A stretch of 64,000 nt of DNA from an uncultured Mycoplasmataceae bacterium (GCA_947429165.1 CANEON010000001.1:1-64000); one strand, 5' to 3'. Positions 28,790-43,627 are shown, counted from the stretch's first letter. Notes: a model not told the origin generated them from the sequence alone. Translations and numbers: made by a program.

Positions 28790-29677
28790 TTAAGCTTTAT
28801 TTTTTAAATCGTAATAGCCTAAGAATACATTAGTATTCTTGGCTTTTTTATTTGGTATATGATAACGTTTAGTTTTTGATTGCATTAAATAATGGAAACA
28901 AATAAAAGAAGACACGACTCCATAACTTATTAATAATGGAATAAATATTATGTAAGGGAACGGAATGCCCTTAAATATAATTCCGATTACATAGTAATCT
29001 CCACCTTCTGCCCAATCCCCTGGTTTCATTCCTGAAACAAAGTGATTAATATCAAACGAATAAGCCATGATGATTACATATAAATAAAATGAAAACGTTG
29101 TTACATTAGTTCATAAGAATGTTTTTCATTTTAATGAAGGGGTATTTAATCAAATACCAACAGCAATAACTAAATTTAAGAAGTGAAGAATAAACATCAT
29201 TCTGTATGGCGGTCTTCCTAAGAAGATAAATTCAGCATTAATGGCTACTAAGTTATCGGCATTAAACACCATTCCAGCATAAGTAAATATCGTTCCGATT
29301 ATTGCTGGTCCGCAAAAGAAAGATGCAATCTTTCTTGATCTATCACATATAAGACTAATGCACATCCCCAAGAAAAAGAATGGGCATAAATCAGTAAGCA
29401 TAGATTTACTTTTAAAGAAATCGTCTCATGGTCCTACATCGATTCCAGGATCACTATAGTATGGTAATATTTCTCCCGTTGATAAATAACGTTGAGCTCC
29501 CATACAATCTCACATTCATCTACCAAACACAAAATAAATAAGACCTAAAATAGAAATTACTAATCAGAATACGTAATAATTTGTGAATTTCTTTATATAT
29601 GGATGAACAAACACTTGCAAACCACATATGGCCGCTACTAAAATAATTAAAACTATTGCAAATGCTGTTAATGACAT
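28790..29677 (-). CDS. Polytopic membrane protein of unknown function
   Basis: 295 residues. About seven hydrophobic segments are visible, starting MSLTAFAIVLIILVAAICGL, with aromatic/charged loops such as GRWMWDCMGAQRYL. It resembles the multi-spanning integral membrane proteins found as single copies in many mycoplasmas (DUF5378-type), but I cannot name it firmly. A TATAAT lies 10-11 nt before the ATG. It is divergently arranged with the sialic acid operon across a 62-bp gap holding an inverted repeat, so joint regulation is possible. TGA codes for at least six Trp. Confidence 0.65.
28816..28849 (+). terminator. Terminator of the surface operon, inside the convergent gene
   Basis: Hairpin of AGCCTAAGAATAC and GTATTCTTGGCT around ATTA, followed by TTTTTTA on the plus strand. 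The stem lies within the last 20 codons of the minus-strand membrane protein gene, so one sequence codes on one strand and terminates on the other. Confidence 0.8.
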
Positions 29678-29692
29678 TGATGGAATTATTAT

Positions 29693-29707
29693 ATAAGAAG
29701 TTCTTAT
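29693..29707. promoter_or_regulatory. Inverted repeat in divergent promoter region
   Basis: ATAAGAA-G-TTCTTAT, a perfect 7-bp inverted repeat with a one-base centre, in the 62-bp gap between the membrane protein gene and the dehydrogenase. Its position, overlapping the divergent promoters, suits an operator. Confidence 0.4.
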
Positions 29708-29739
29708 TTAATAAATGTTTTATATTATTATTAATATAT

Positions 29740-30483
29740 ATGTTACTAAAAGACAAAATTGCAATTATTACTGGTGGAACAAGAGGAATTGGTTTTGAAA
29801 CTGTTCGTCAATTTATTATTCATGGGGCAAAAGTTGCTCTATGTGGTTCAAGACACGAAACAGTTGATAAAGCATTAAGTCAATTAAAATCTGAATTTCC
29901 TCAAACTGAAGTTTTAGGATTTTATCCTAATTTAACAAACGAACAAGAGGTTGTTCAAATGTACAATGAAGTTGAAAAAAAGTTTGGAAAGATTGATGTT
30001 CTTGTTAATAATGCCGGTGTTTCTTCATCTACTCCTATCGAAAAATACACTGAAGCTGAGTTTGATAAAATTGCAAATTTAAATATTAAGTCTGTTTTTG
30101 TTTGTTCTAAAGCAGTTGTCCCTTTTTTAGAAAAAACTAAAGGTGTTATCTTAAATACAAGTTCAATGGTAAGCAAATATGGTCAACCAGCAGGAACTAT
30201 GTATCCAGCGAGTAAATTTGCTGTAAATGGTATAACCATTTCTCTTGCTAGAGAATTAGCTCCAAAGGGAATTAGAGTAAATGCTGTTGCTCCTGGTATT
30301 ACAAACACAGATATGGTCAGAGCATTACCAAGAGAAATGATTGCACCATTAATAAAAACAATCCCATTAGGAAGAATAGGTGAACCAAAAGACATTGCAA
30401 ATGCTTATGTATTCTTAGCAAGTGATATGGCTAGTTATATCACTGGTGACATTATCCACGTAGATGGATGTGCTAGAGCGTAA
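29740..30483 (+). CDS. Short-chain dehydrogenase/reductase (FabG-like)
   Basis: 247 residues. Rossmann fold with the cofactor motif TGGTRGIG at residues 10-17, NNAG near residue 90, catalytic Ser (NTSSM) and Y-x3-K (YPASK), and an end like GEPKDIANAYVFLASD then GDIIHVDGC. Such proteins are NAD(P)H-dependent oxidoreductases; FabG-type 3-oxoacyl-ACP reductases are the nearest class. Mollicutes usually lack fatty acid synthesis, so the substrate may be a sugar or a carbonyl compound. First gene of the operon with the transporter, sialyltransferase and NeuA; 2 nt to the next gene. A short or absent leader is likely (AT-rich -10 region abuts the ATG). Confidence 0.85.
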   Translation: MLLKDKIAIITGGTRGIGFETVRQFIIHGAKVALCGSRHETVDKALSQLKSEFPQTEVLGFYPNLTNEQEVVQMYNEVEKKFGKIDVLVNNAGVSSSTPIEKYTEAEFDKIANLNIKSVFVCSKAVVPFLEKTKGVILNTSSMVSKYGQPAGTMYPASKFAVNGITISLARELAPKGIRVNAVAPGITNTDMVRALPREMIAPLIKTIPLGRIGEPKDIANAYVFLASDMASYITGDIIHVDGCARA

Positions 30484-30485
30484 TA

Positions 30486-32195
30486 ATGAAAGATTCTAAA
30501 TATTTTTGAGTAGATTGATTAATTATTGCAGTTTATTTTGCAACAATTTTTACTGTTTGCGCAGTTATGAAGTACAAAAGAAAGAAACATCCTTCATTAA
30601 CTGAAAAACAAATTCCAAGTAAAGTAATCGGTTTTTCAATTTATGCTACTGGATTATCATCAATTACTTTTCTTTCAGTTCCTGGAACTTCGTTTTCTGG
30701 TGATTGAATGTTTGCGTTCGGTAATTTAACAATTTGTTTTTTAACGCCTTTGTTGATTTATTTCTTTTTACCTATATTTAAATCATTATCATGTCAATCA
30801 TTATTTGAAAACATTAGTAAAAGATATAGTCTTTCTCTAAAGAGAACTCTTGCTTTTTTCTATCTTTTATATAATATCTTCAAAATTTCATTAATGATCT
30901 ATCTTCCTGCTTCTTCATTAAGTTTAATCATTGAAGCAAGAACAGATGATTACATTTATTTGTTTATTGTTATCGTTGGAGCAGTAACAATAATCTATTC
31001 TTATTTATCTAACTTTAAACAGATAATATGAATTAATTTCTTTCAAACCTTCTTAATAGTCGCTTCATTAACAATTACAGTTGTTTTCTTAATTGTTGGT
31101 TCAGCAAAAATTAACGCTCTTGATTTTAATGAATTTATAAGTGAGGGAAAATTCTTAAAATCAAGCAATTGATTGCTTTCTCTAACTTCAGCTAGTATTC
31201 CTATCATCTTAATTTCAGAAATAATTAATGTTATTTACCAATATAGTTGTTCAAAAGATATCACACAACACTATATTTCTAATGGAAAAATTACAGATAC
31301 ATCAGATAGTTTAAAGACAAATGGGTTCATCGTTTTCTTTATGGTTATATTGTTTTATGTCCTAGGTTCATTGTTGTGGGCATTCTTTAGACACAAAACA
31401 GGATATGAGATAAATCCAGATCATACACTTTCATACAATGGAGAAGTAGTATGTAACGCTGATAATATAGTCACATATTACATGTGACACGTTCTACCTG
31501 TTGGTGCTTCTGCTGTTGCATTAATTGGTATGCTTGCAGCTTCGCAATCTTCTATTAGCTCTTCATTAAACTCAATTAGTGAAATTATGATTAAGAACTT
31601 TCTAGTTAATACTAACGAAAGAACAAAAGTATTAATTAGAAACTTCTCAATTTCTGTTAGTGGAGTATTTGCCGTTGCATTGGCGTTAACATTTGCTGGT
31701 TTAGGTGTTGGTGACATATTCCCGTTCTTTATTAGTATTTCAGGATTCTATTCGGCACCAATGGTAGGAATAGTATTACTCGGTTTATTCTCAAAGAAAG
31801 CAAATTCAATTGATGCATATTTAGGATTATCATTTGGTTTATTAGTTTGTCTTATTACATGAGTATTCTCATGTAAGTTTGTCCCAGGACAGCACATAAA
31901 CTCAATTTATATTCCTACTTTAGGTTTTATTTCTACATTATTACTTTCACTCATTACAAGTTGTTGTAGAAAGAACCCTGTAGAAAACTATCAAGATAGG
32001 AATATCTTTGTTTGTTTTAATAAAACACAGAAAAAAGAATTCAAGAATACTCAATTAGATATTTTCTATCATGCAAGATATAAAGAATATAAATTCTTTA
32101 AAAAAACTCAAAACTTATTCCTTAAAAATAAAATTGAAATTTTAAACTATGAAAAGTATAAACAAAGAAAACTAAGACACAAACATGCAAATTAA
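30486..32195 (+). CDS. Sodium:solute symporter (SSS family), probable sialic acid transporter
   Basis: 569 residues with about 13 membrane helices. The segment GFSIYATGLSSITFLSVPGT matches the helix 1-2 signature of SSS carriers, and the Ser-rich motif ASQSSISSSLNSISEI contains the conserved sodium-site Ser residues. The last 70 residues form a charged cytosolic tail. SSS members import sugars, sialic acid, proline, pantothenate or iodide. Sialic acid is inferred from the two following genes, a sialyltransferase and a CMP-sialic acid synthetase; the former overlaps this gene by 11 nt. Many Trp codons are TGA. Confidence 0.8.
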
Positions 32196-33789
32196 TTATG
32201 GTTTTTGAAAAAAATCTGTAGAAGTTTCATCTGGAGATAAGATTCCAGTAATTTTTCACACATATGACGCTTCATATGTATGTTTGAACTTTTTTGCTTT
32301 AGCAAATTTAATGCTAAAGATCCGTGAAAAGAACAAAAGCGAATATGATGAATCATGCCCTATCATCATATTGTTTAATGATGAAATAAGACAAATATAT
32401 AACTATTCTCCAACTGTTTTATATAACAAATACCCAAATGTATTTAAAGACAAAAATACTAATAACTATTTTGGTGTTTATTCAAATATTAATTGCCTTC
32501 CTAATCACGAAACTAAAAACATTCCATACAATGGTAATGAAATTGGAGCATATGAAATTAATGCATTAATTGAGTTTATTAACAAAAATAAAGATAGATC
32601 TAACTTTCAGTTTGATTATTGAATCGATGACTATAGATTAAATCTATTATGAAGAAACCATTCAGAAGCACTGTTCAATATTCTTAAATATTGTAGAAAT
32701 TTAAACGTTATTCCAAATGGTAGTTTGCAATGATGTAAATTTGGTTATTTACAAGAATATGCAAGAATGGCCAACAATCAAGAATTAACATTCTCGCCAA
32801 CAGAACAACAATGATTATGAGAAACAATATTTACAAAAAGTAAATACGAATCCGAACAATACAAAGATGAATTTGAAAAATTCAAAATGTCAAAGAAAGA
32901 ATGATTCATTGACAATGTAATGCTAGTTAAAAATTACAGCTTTGATTGTGACTGAGTAAATTATTTTGGAATTCAAAGTCCAAAGATTAAATTCTATGAA
33001 TACCCAGTTAACTTTGTTTCTTGACCAGAAATGTTCGAAATAGATAAAGATGAGTTTATTACCGATTTAAAACAAATGTTTGGAATTATTTCAGATTCTA
33101 TTTTTAAACAATCTATTGTAAAAAACTATGATTATTTTTCAAATAATAAAACAAATTTAGTTTTTCTTTTAACTCATGAGTGAGGAGAAAGAAAAGACGA
33201 ATTTAGTAAAACTTTTGAGAATATGATGAGCGAATTCTCAAAGAAGTATCCATTTGAAAAATTCAACTATATCTTCAAACACCACCCAAGAAAATCATTA
33301 AATGAAGTAATTAACGATATTGAAGAAGTGTGCGAAAAATCAGGAATAAAACCAATTATTATGAATAATGGTTTGCCTATAGAATTAACTTTATTCATTG
33401 ACATAGAAGAGAATAAAAATACAGGCAAATTAAATCTTTTAAATCCTTTAGACTTTACTGAGCCTACAAAAGATTTGACAAAATATACTGGTGTTTTTGC
33501 AGGATATAACCTTGTTTCTTCGTGTTTTTATACAATAATGAACGGATTTTACCAATCATATGAGGGCGTTGAATGAAATTATTTGATTCCTAACATTATT
33601 CCGTATGATCTTAATTTTGTTTGCGATGATTTTGTATGTGGTTTTAATTCAAACGATGATAAACTATCACCTCATTCATATAATATTAATGTTGAGTACT
33701 TTAACTTGTTAAATGACTGTTTTTTGAAAATGGATCATTTCTTGGATATATCAAAAATTCAACGACTTTCATCGCTATGAAAAAAATAA
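32185..33789 (+). CDS. GT80-like sialyltransferase
   Basis: 534 residues. The C-terminal half carries the CMP-binding signature of bacterial GT80 sialyltransferases: FKHHPR (His367-Pro368), then NGLPIEL (Glu400), then FAGYNLVSSCFYT (Ser445-Ser446). This follows the order HP, PxxxxFE, ASSLYFS in Pasteurella PmST1. VFLLTHEWGERKD aligns with the strand before it. GT80 enzymes move sialic acid from CMP-sialic acid to terminal galactose or similar. In the N-terminal domain the catalytic motif YDDGS appears as IPNGS (177-180), so the usual Asp is missing. No signal peptide; cytosolic like other GT80s. It overlaps the transporter by 11 nt and neuA by 13 nt, indicating one transcript. Confidence 0.75.
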
Positions 33790-34466
33790 ATTTAGCAATC
33801 ATTCCTGCACGAAGTGGATCAAAAGGAATTAAAGACAAAAACATTTTATTGATTAATAAAAAACCTTTGCTTGCTTACACAATTGAAGCTGCTAAAAAGT
33901 CAAAATGTTTTGACATTATTTTTGTATCTACTGACTCAAAAAAATATGCAGCAATGGCTAAAAAATATGGTGCAAACGTTGATTTTTTAAGATCAAAAAG
34001 GAACTCATCTGACACCTCTAAATCTATAGATTTAATGGTAGAAACTGTTGAAAATTTTAAGAAAAAAAATATCTATTGTGAGACTGTTACTTTACTTCAA
34101 CCAACAAGCCCATTAAGAGATGCAAATGACATTAAAAATGCATTTAAAATTCTAAAAAATAAGAAAGCGGATTCAGTAATTTCTGTATGCGAATCATCTC
34201 ACCCAACATTCCTTTACAACACATTAAAAAAAGATGATTCTTTACACAATTTTATAACAAAAAAAGACCTTCATAAGTCACGTCAGGAAGTTGATCAAGA
34301 ATACTATGTAAATGGCGCAATTTACATAGTAAAACCGTCTAAAAAATATGAGTTTTATGGGCATAAATCTTATGCATATTTGATGACTAAAAATCACTCT
34401 GTTGACATCAACGATTTATTTGATGTAAAGCTTTCAGAATTTTTACTTAATAATATAAAAAAATAA
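33777..34466 (+). CDS. neuA: CMP-N-acetylneuraminic acid synthetase
   Basis: 229 residues, the usual bacterial length. It couples CTP and sialic acid to CMP-sialic acid. Motifs: nucleotide-binding IPARSGSKGIKDKN at 8-21, LLQPTSPLR, YYVNGAIYI, and the metal-binding DINDLFD near the C-terminus. Family members of this kind also activate legionaminic or pseudaminic acid, so the exact nonulosonic acid is uncertain. It supplies the donor for the preceding sialyltransferase. No sialic acid synthase or catabolic gene is in the window, so the sugar is probably imported. Confidence 0.88.
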   Translation: MKKINLAIIPARSGSKGIKDKNILLINKKPLLAYTIEAAKKSKCFDIIFVSTDSKKYAAMAKKYGANVDFLRSKRNSSDTSKSIDLMVETVENFKKKNIYCETVTLLQPTSPLRDANDIKNAFKILKNKKADSVISVCESSHPTFLYNTLKKDDSLHNFITKKDLHKSRQEVDQEYYVNGAIYIVKPSKKYEFYGHKSYAYLMTKNHSVDINDLFDVKLSEFLLNNIKK

Positions 34467-34492
34467 AAATATTTTTAAACTTTTATAAAAAA

Positions 34493-34501
34493 TGATATAA
34501 T
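34493..34501 (+). promoter_or_regulatory. rpoB promoter, extended -10
   Basis: TG-A-TATAAT (34493-34501), giving a 5' leader of about 70 nt before rpoB that begins with a hairpin. Confidence 0.6.
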
Positions 34502-34503
34502 TC

Positions 34504-34525
34504 ATTAGCAAAACGCTAATTTTTA
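34504..34525 (+). terminator. Hairpin with T tail just after the rpoB promoter
   Basis: ATTAGC, loop AAAAC, GCTAAT, then TTTTTAT. It could end the sialic acid operon, or act as an attenuator at the very start of the rpoBC transcript; its position 2 nt after the -10 box puts the expected start inside the 5' arm, favouring termination of the upstream operon. The remaining AT-rich leader to 34578 includes CCGGGGG as a ribosome binding region. Confidence 0.55.
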
Positions 34526-34578
34526 TATATTTATATATTATATATATTAGTGAAAATATAACACCATCCGGGGGAAAA

Positions 34579-37500
34579 ATGTCAAGCAACAATCAAAAAC
34601 AATTAAAATTCTCTAACTTGTCTTCTCGTAGAGATTATTCTAAAATCAACGTAGATTTTGAAGAACCAGATCTACTTGAAATCCAAAGAAAAAGTTACAA
34701 CCGTTTCCTTGAAACAGAACTTGAAGAAGTAGTAAAAAATTACTTCCCTGTTAAACATGCGAAAAATAACAAGTACCAAGTTATTTATAACGGCATGAAG
34801 TTCGCTAAACCGTTAAGAAACGAAGAACAAGCAAGAAACGAAGGTAAATCTTATGAAAAAGCTTTATACGTTGACTTATCACTTGTAAACAACGAAACTG
34901 GTGAAATTAAACGTGCTAAGAAATCAAAGAAAAACAACTGCGAAGGTGTTTTCTTTGCAAACATTCCAGTAATGACTTCAAAAGGTACTTTCATCATTAA
35001 CGGTATTGAAAAATTTGTTATTTCTCAAATCGTAAGATCTCCTGGTGCTTATATCTTATCTAAATCACAAATTAAGTTAAATACTAAGAAGAAAATTAAC
35101 CAAGGTTATATCTGTGAAGTTCTACCATCTCGTGGTACTTTAATGAATTTCTGAATTGATGAACACGACAACACAGTTAAAGCAACTATGAGAAACCCTT
35201 TAGGAGACAACGCTCCTACTTTCCCAGTTACTCAATTGCTAAAAGCATTTGGTATGACTCAAGATGAAATTCGTCGTATTTTCAAAGATGATGATTACAT
35301 CTTAAACACATTATTTTCTGAAACTTACAACCATGACACAATCCTTGATGACTTCGAAATTATTACTTTCAGAAAATTAATTAACACTAACGTTGCTAAT
35401 AAATCAAGCAAGATTACTGCTTATGGTTCACCTATCGACAATAAGTTAAAAGATGCTATTACTAAGTATGAAGCAGAAAAAGTTGAAACTGCTCAAATTC
35501 GTCAAAGCTATGAAGAATTGTTTGAACGTTACAACACAGAAGGTGCTGGAATTAAAAAATCTGAAGTTGAAAAACTTTTAAATTCTTTAAATGCTCACGA
35601 ACGTAACTTGAGATTATTATTAGATACAATCATCACTGAAAAAGCTGCAAAAGACTTAATTGGTTTATTATCAATTTCAACTCGTTCTGTTGAAGCATAT
35701 GCTTCAAGTGCTACAAACCAAATTTGTTACCAAGATGTTTTAGCTAACCACTTCATGATTAATCGTCAATACGATTTAACAAGTGCTGGTAGATATAAAC
35801 TTTCTAGAAAATTAAGAATCTCTGAACGTTTATACCACCGTGTATTAGCTGAAGACTTACTTGATAGAAATGGAAAAGTTGTTCTTAAGAAAGATACTTT
35901 AATCAACAAAGAAGAACTTGACATTATTAAACAACACTTAAGTGCTGGTACTCTTAAGATCTTAGACGAAGTTGTATTAAACAACGAAGTTGCTTGTGAA
36001 AAGAAACAACCAAAATTGATTGAAACAATCTGTGTTTACACAAACAATGACCAAAATGAAATTTATACACCAATCATTGGTTACCACGGAGATGTTAAAT
36101 CTAATGCTTTAACTGTAGTTGACTTTGTTTCAATCGTTTCTTATACAATTAACTTACCTCATGACATCGGTTCTTACGATGACATCGATCATTTAGGTAA
36201 CAAACGTTTACGTTTAATCCACGAACAATTAAAATCTAAATTACAAATCGGAATGGCTCGTGTTGAAAAACACATTAAAGATAAATTAGCTTCTATTTCT
36301 GTTGCTACTGCAAACGATGAACAACAAGCTAAGATGGCTGCTAAAACAACTATCAAATCAATCGTTAACACAAAAGCGTTCCAATTGATGGTTAAGAACT
36401 TCTTTAACTCTTACCAATTAACTCAATTCATTGATCAACAAAACCCATTGTCTGAATTAACTAACAAACGTAGAATTTCTGCGATGGGTGATGGTGGTAT
36501 TTCTCGTGAAGACCCAAACTTGAACATCCGTGATGTTCACTATTCTCACTATGGAAGAATCTGTCCAATCGAAACTCCAGAAGGTATGAACATTGGTTTG
36601 ATCATGTCTTTAGCTGCATTTACTAAAGTAGATCCAAACGGTTTCTTAATTTCTCCATACCACAGAGTAATTAAAGGTGTTGTTCAAAAAGAAGTTGAAT
36701 GATTAACAGCTTTAAGAGAAGATGAATACGTAATTGCTGAATCATCAACTAAGTGTGATGAAAAAGGTAAGATTCTTGACAAACAAGTTGTTGCAAGATA
36801 CCGTTCATCTCAAGAATTGTATGATGCAGACAAAATTGATTTTATCGACATTTCTCCAAGACAAGTAGTTTCTATTGCAACTGGATGTATTCCGTTCCTT
36901 GAACACGACGATACCGCTCGTGCATTGATGGGTGCAAACATGCAACGTCAAGCTGTTCCATTATTACATCCTTACGCTCCAATCGTAGGTACAGGTAATG
37001 AATACAAAATTGCTCACGACTCTGGTATTACAGTTACAGCTAACCACGACGGTGTAGTTAACTATGTTGATGGTAATAGAATTACCATTGAAACTGAAGG
37101 TGGTACTAAAGAAAACTACAAATTAGTTAAATATCGTAAATCTAACCAAGACACTTGCATTAACCAATCTCCATTAGTTAAAGTTGGTCAAAAAGTTAAA
37201 GCAGGTGAAACTCTTGCAGATGGTCCAGCAATGCACAACGGTGAATTAGCATTAGGACGTAACCCATTAGTTGCTTTCATGACTTGAAATGGTTACAACT
37301 TCGAAGATGCTGTTATCATTTCTGAAAGATTAGTTAAAGAAGATGTATATACATCTATTAGTATTGAAGAACACACAATTAAATGTTTAAGAACTAAGAA
37401 CGGTGATGAAGAAATTACAAGAGAATTACCAAACGTTTCTGATGACTCTAAACGTTACTTAGATGAAAACGGTATCATTACTGTTGGTGCTGAAGTTAAA

Positions 37501-38799
37501 GAAGGTGATATCTTAGTTGGTAAAGTTTCTCCAAAAGGTCAAACTGAATACACAGCTGAAGAAAAATTATTACAAGCAATCTTTGGTAATAAAACAAAGA
37601 ACTTCCGTGATTCTTCATTGAAAGTTCCTCATGGTGGTGAAGGTACAGTTGCTAAAGTACAAAGATTCTCAATCTTTAACAATGACGAATTAGATGACGA
37701 TGTAATTGAATTGATCAAGGTTTACATTGTTCAAAAACGTAAATTACAAATCGGTGATAAAATGTCAGGTCGTCATGGTAACAAAGGTATTGTTTCAATC
37801 GTTGTTCCGGTAGAAGATATGCCATATTTAGAAGATGGTACACCATTAGATATCTTATTAAACCCATTAGGTGTTCCAAGCCGTATGAACATTGGTCAAA
37901 TTTTTGAAATTCACTTAGGTTATGCAATGAGACAAATTGCTATGAAAAAAGCAATTGAATTCGCTGCTAACAAAACTTCAGTTAGTCAAGTAATGTGTGA
38001 ATTAGGTTTAGAAGAACCTAAAGCTAAAGCTTTAATGTCTGCAATTAATGCTTATATTAAAAAGCAAGAAATTAGTCCTGAAAAAGCTGCAGACAAGATT
38101 ACTAATGCACAATTATTAAGCATTTTAAAATCTGTTGGTTTATCTGTTGAAGATCTTAACTACAAAGCATCTACTCCAGTATTTGCAGGTGCAGATATTA
38201 ATGATATTAAAGATGCATACAAAGAAGTTGGTATTAATGTAGATAAAACATTAGGTAAATTCCAATTATATGACGGTAAAACTGGTGAACCATTTGATGC
38301 TAAAACAACAGTTGGTGTTATGTACATGATGAAACTAGACCATATGGTTGACGATAAAGTTCATGCACGTGCAGTTGGTCCTTACTCTAAGATTACTCAA
38401 CAACCACTTGGTGGTAAATCACAAAACGGTGGTCAAAGATTTGGTGAAATGGAAGTTTGAGCACTTGAAGCATATGGTGCTGCTTACAACTTACAAGAAT
38501 TATTAACAATCAAATCTGACGACGTTAAGGGTAGAAACTTAACATATACTGCAATCGTTAAGGGTAAAACATTCCCAACTCCATCATTACCTGAATCATT
38601 CAAACTTTTAACAAAACAATTACAAGGTTTATGTTTACATATTAATGTAATTAAGGAAGATGGTTCTGTTGAAGACATCAACGACTTTACTTCAGTAATC
38701 TCTGATCAAGAATTGAAAGACACAATTCAATCAGATGAAACAGTTACATTAACTTCATCTGAAGACAATGACTCAAGTAGTTTTGAACAAAACTTTTAA
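34579..38799 (+). CDS. rpoB: RNA polymerase beta subunit
   Basis: 1406 residues. Catalytic core subunit. Starts near [21 protein letters not shown]; the rifampicin region [19 protein letters not shown], the segment [28 protein letters not shown] and [13 protein letters not shown] are conserved. The residue equivalent to Escherichia coli His526 is Asn (codon 36463-36465). TGA Trp codons occur at 35152, 36700, 37285 and near the 3' end. Followed 19 nt later by rpoC with AGGAG. Confidence 0.98.
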
Positions 38800-38818
38800 T
38801 ATAGGAGTGTAGAAAATT

Positions 38819-42640
<3,822 letters not shown>

Positions 42641-42679
42641 ATATTATAATTTAAGATACTTCATTTAAGGAGATAGGTG

Positions 42680-43129
42680 ATGCAAAAAACAACAATGTTA
42701 AAAAAAGAACAAGCAAAATCAGCACGTAAGTGATTCGAAATCGACGCTACTGGTGTTGTTTTGGGCAAGTTATCTGTTGAAGTCGCAAACATTTTGCGTG
42801 GTAAAAACAAACCAAACTTTACACCTAATGTTGATTGCGGAGACTACGTTATTGTAAGAAACGCAAGCAAGGTTGTTCTTACTGGAAACAAAGCACAAAA
42901 AGAAAAATGATACACTCATTCACAATATATTGGTGGATTAAGAACAAGAACTGGTAAACAAATGATCGAAGAATACTCAGTTGAATTAATTACAACTGCA
43001 GTTAAAGGAATGCTTCCTAAAAATCGTTTAGCTAAACAAATTCTTTCTAAATTAACTGTATATCCTGATATGGGTATTGCTCACGAAGCACAAAAACCAA
43101 TAAAATTAGATTTGAAAGGTAAAAAATAA
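42680..43129 (+). CDS. rplM: 50S ribosomal protein L13
   Basis: 149 residues, normal. Early 50S assembly protein. The core [19 protein letters not shown], then [12 protein letters not shown] and the MLPKNRL segment are conserved; Trp is TGA. AAGGAGA upstream; its TAA overlaps the rpsI ATG (TAATG). Confidence 0.97.
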
Positions 43130-43521
43130 TGGAAAAAGTTTCATACAAAGGATTAGGTAGAAGAAAAACTTCTGTTGCTAAGGTAATATTAACACCTGGT
43201 ACTGGTAAGATTTTGATTAACTCAAAAACTCCAGAAGAATACTTTCCTAATGCATTAGTAATTAAGGATATGAAACAACCATTAGAAATTACTAACACTA
43301 CTAAAGAATTTGATATCAACGTTAAAGTTTCAGGTGGTGGTTTCAATGGTCAAGCAGGTGCCATTAGATTAGGTATTGCTCGTGCTTTAGTTGAAGCAAA
43401 TGCTGAATCTAAAACAGCATTAAAGAAAAAAAAAATGATGACACGTGACTCTCGTGCTAAAGAACGTAAGAAATACGGTAAATACGGTGCACGTAGAAGT
43501 CCACAATTTACAAAACGTTAA
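43129..43521 (+). CDS. rpsI: 30S ribosomal protein S9
   Basis: 130 residues, normal. The extended C-terminal tail reaching P-site tRNA ends in RRSPQFTKR, and the core contains [12 protein letters not shown] and [19 protein letters not shown]. One-base overlap with rplM; followed 16 nt later by tRNA-Ile. Confidence 0.97.
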   Translation: MEKVSYKGLGRRKTSVAKVILTPGTGKILINSKTPEEYFPNALVIKDMKQPLEITNTTKEFDINVKVSGGGFNGQAGAIRLGIARALVEANAESKTALKKKKMMTRDSRAKERKKYGKYGARRSPQFTKR

Positions 43522-43537
43522 TTTCTTTTTCGTTTTT

Positions 43538-43614
43538 GGGAGTATAGCTCAGTTGGTTAGAGCACACCCCTGATAAGGGTGAGGTCGCTGGTTCGAATCC
43601 ATTTGCTCCCACCA
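43538..43614 (+). tRNA. tRNA-Ile (anticodon GAU)
   Basis: 77 nt with encoded CCA. Acceptor GGGAGTA/TGCTCCC, anticodon stem CACCC/GGGTG with loop CTGATAA, T loop TTCGAAT. It follows rpsI by 16 nt and may be processed from the same transcript. Confidence 0.95.
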
Positions 43615-43627
43615 TTAAAAATAAACC

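Noticed and set aside
29520-29756. Minus-strand open frame overlapping the divergent gap and the dehydrogenase start
   Set aside because: It lies out of frame with the membrane protein gene, has Asn/Ile/Ser-rich random composition and would cover the promoter region.
43420-43440. A-rich run in rpsI as a further slippage site
   Set aside because: It codes for a normal Lys cluster in S9, the frame is intact and no alternative frame product makes sense.
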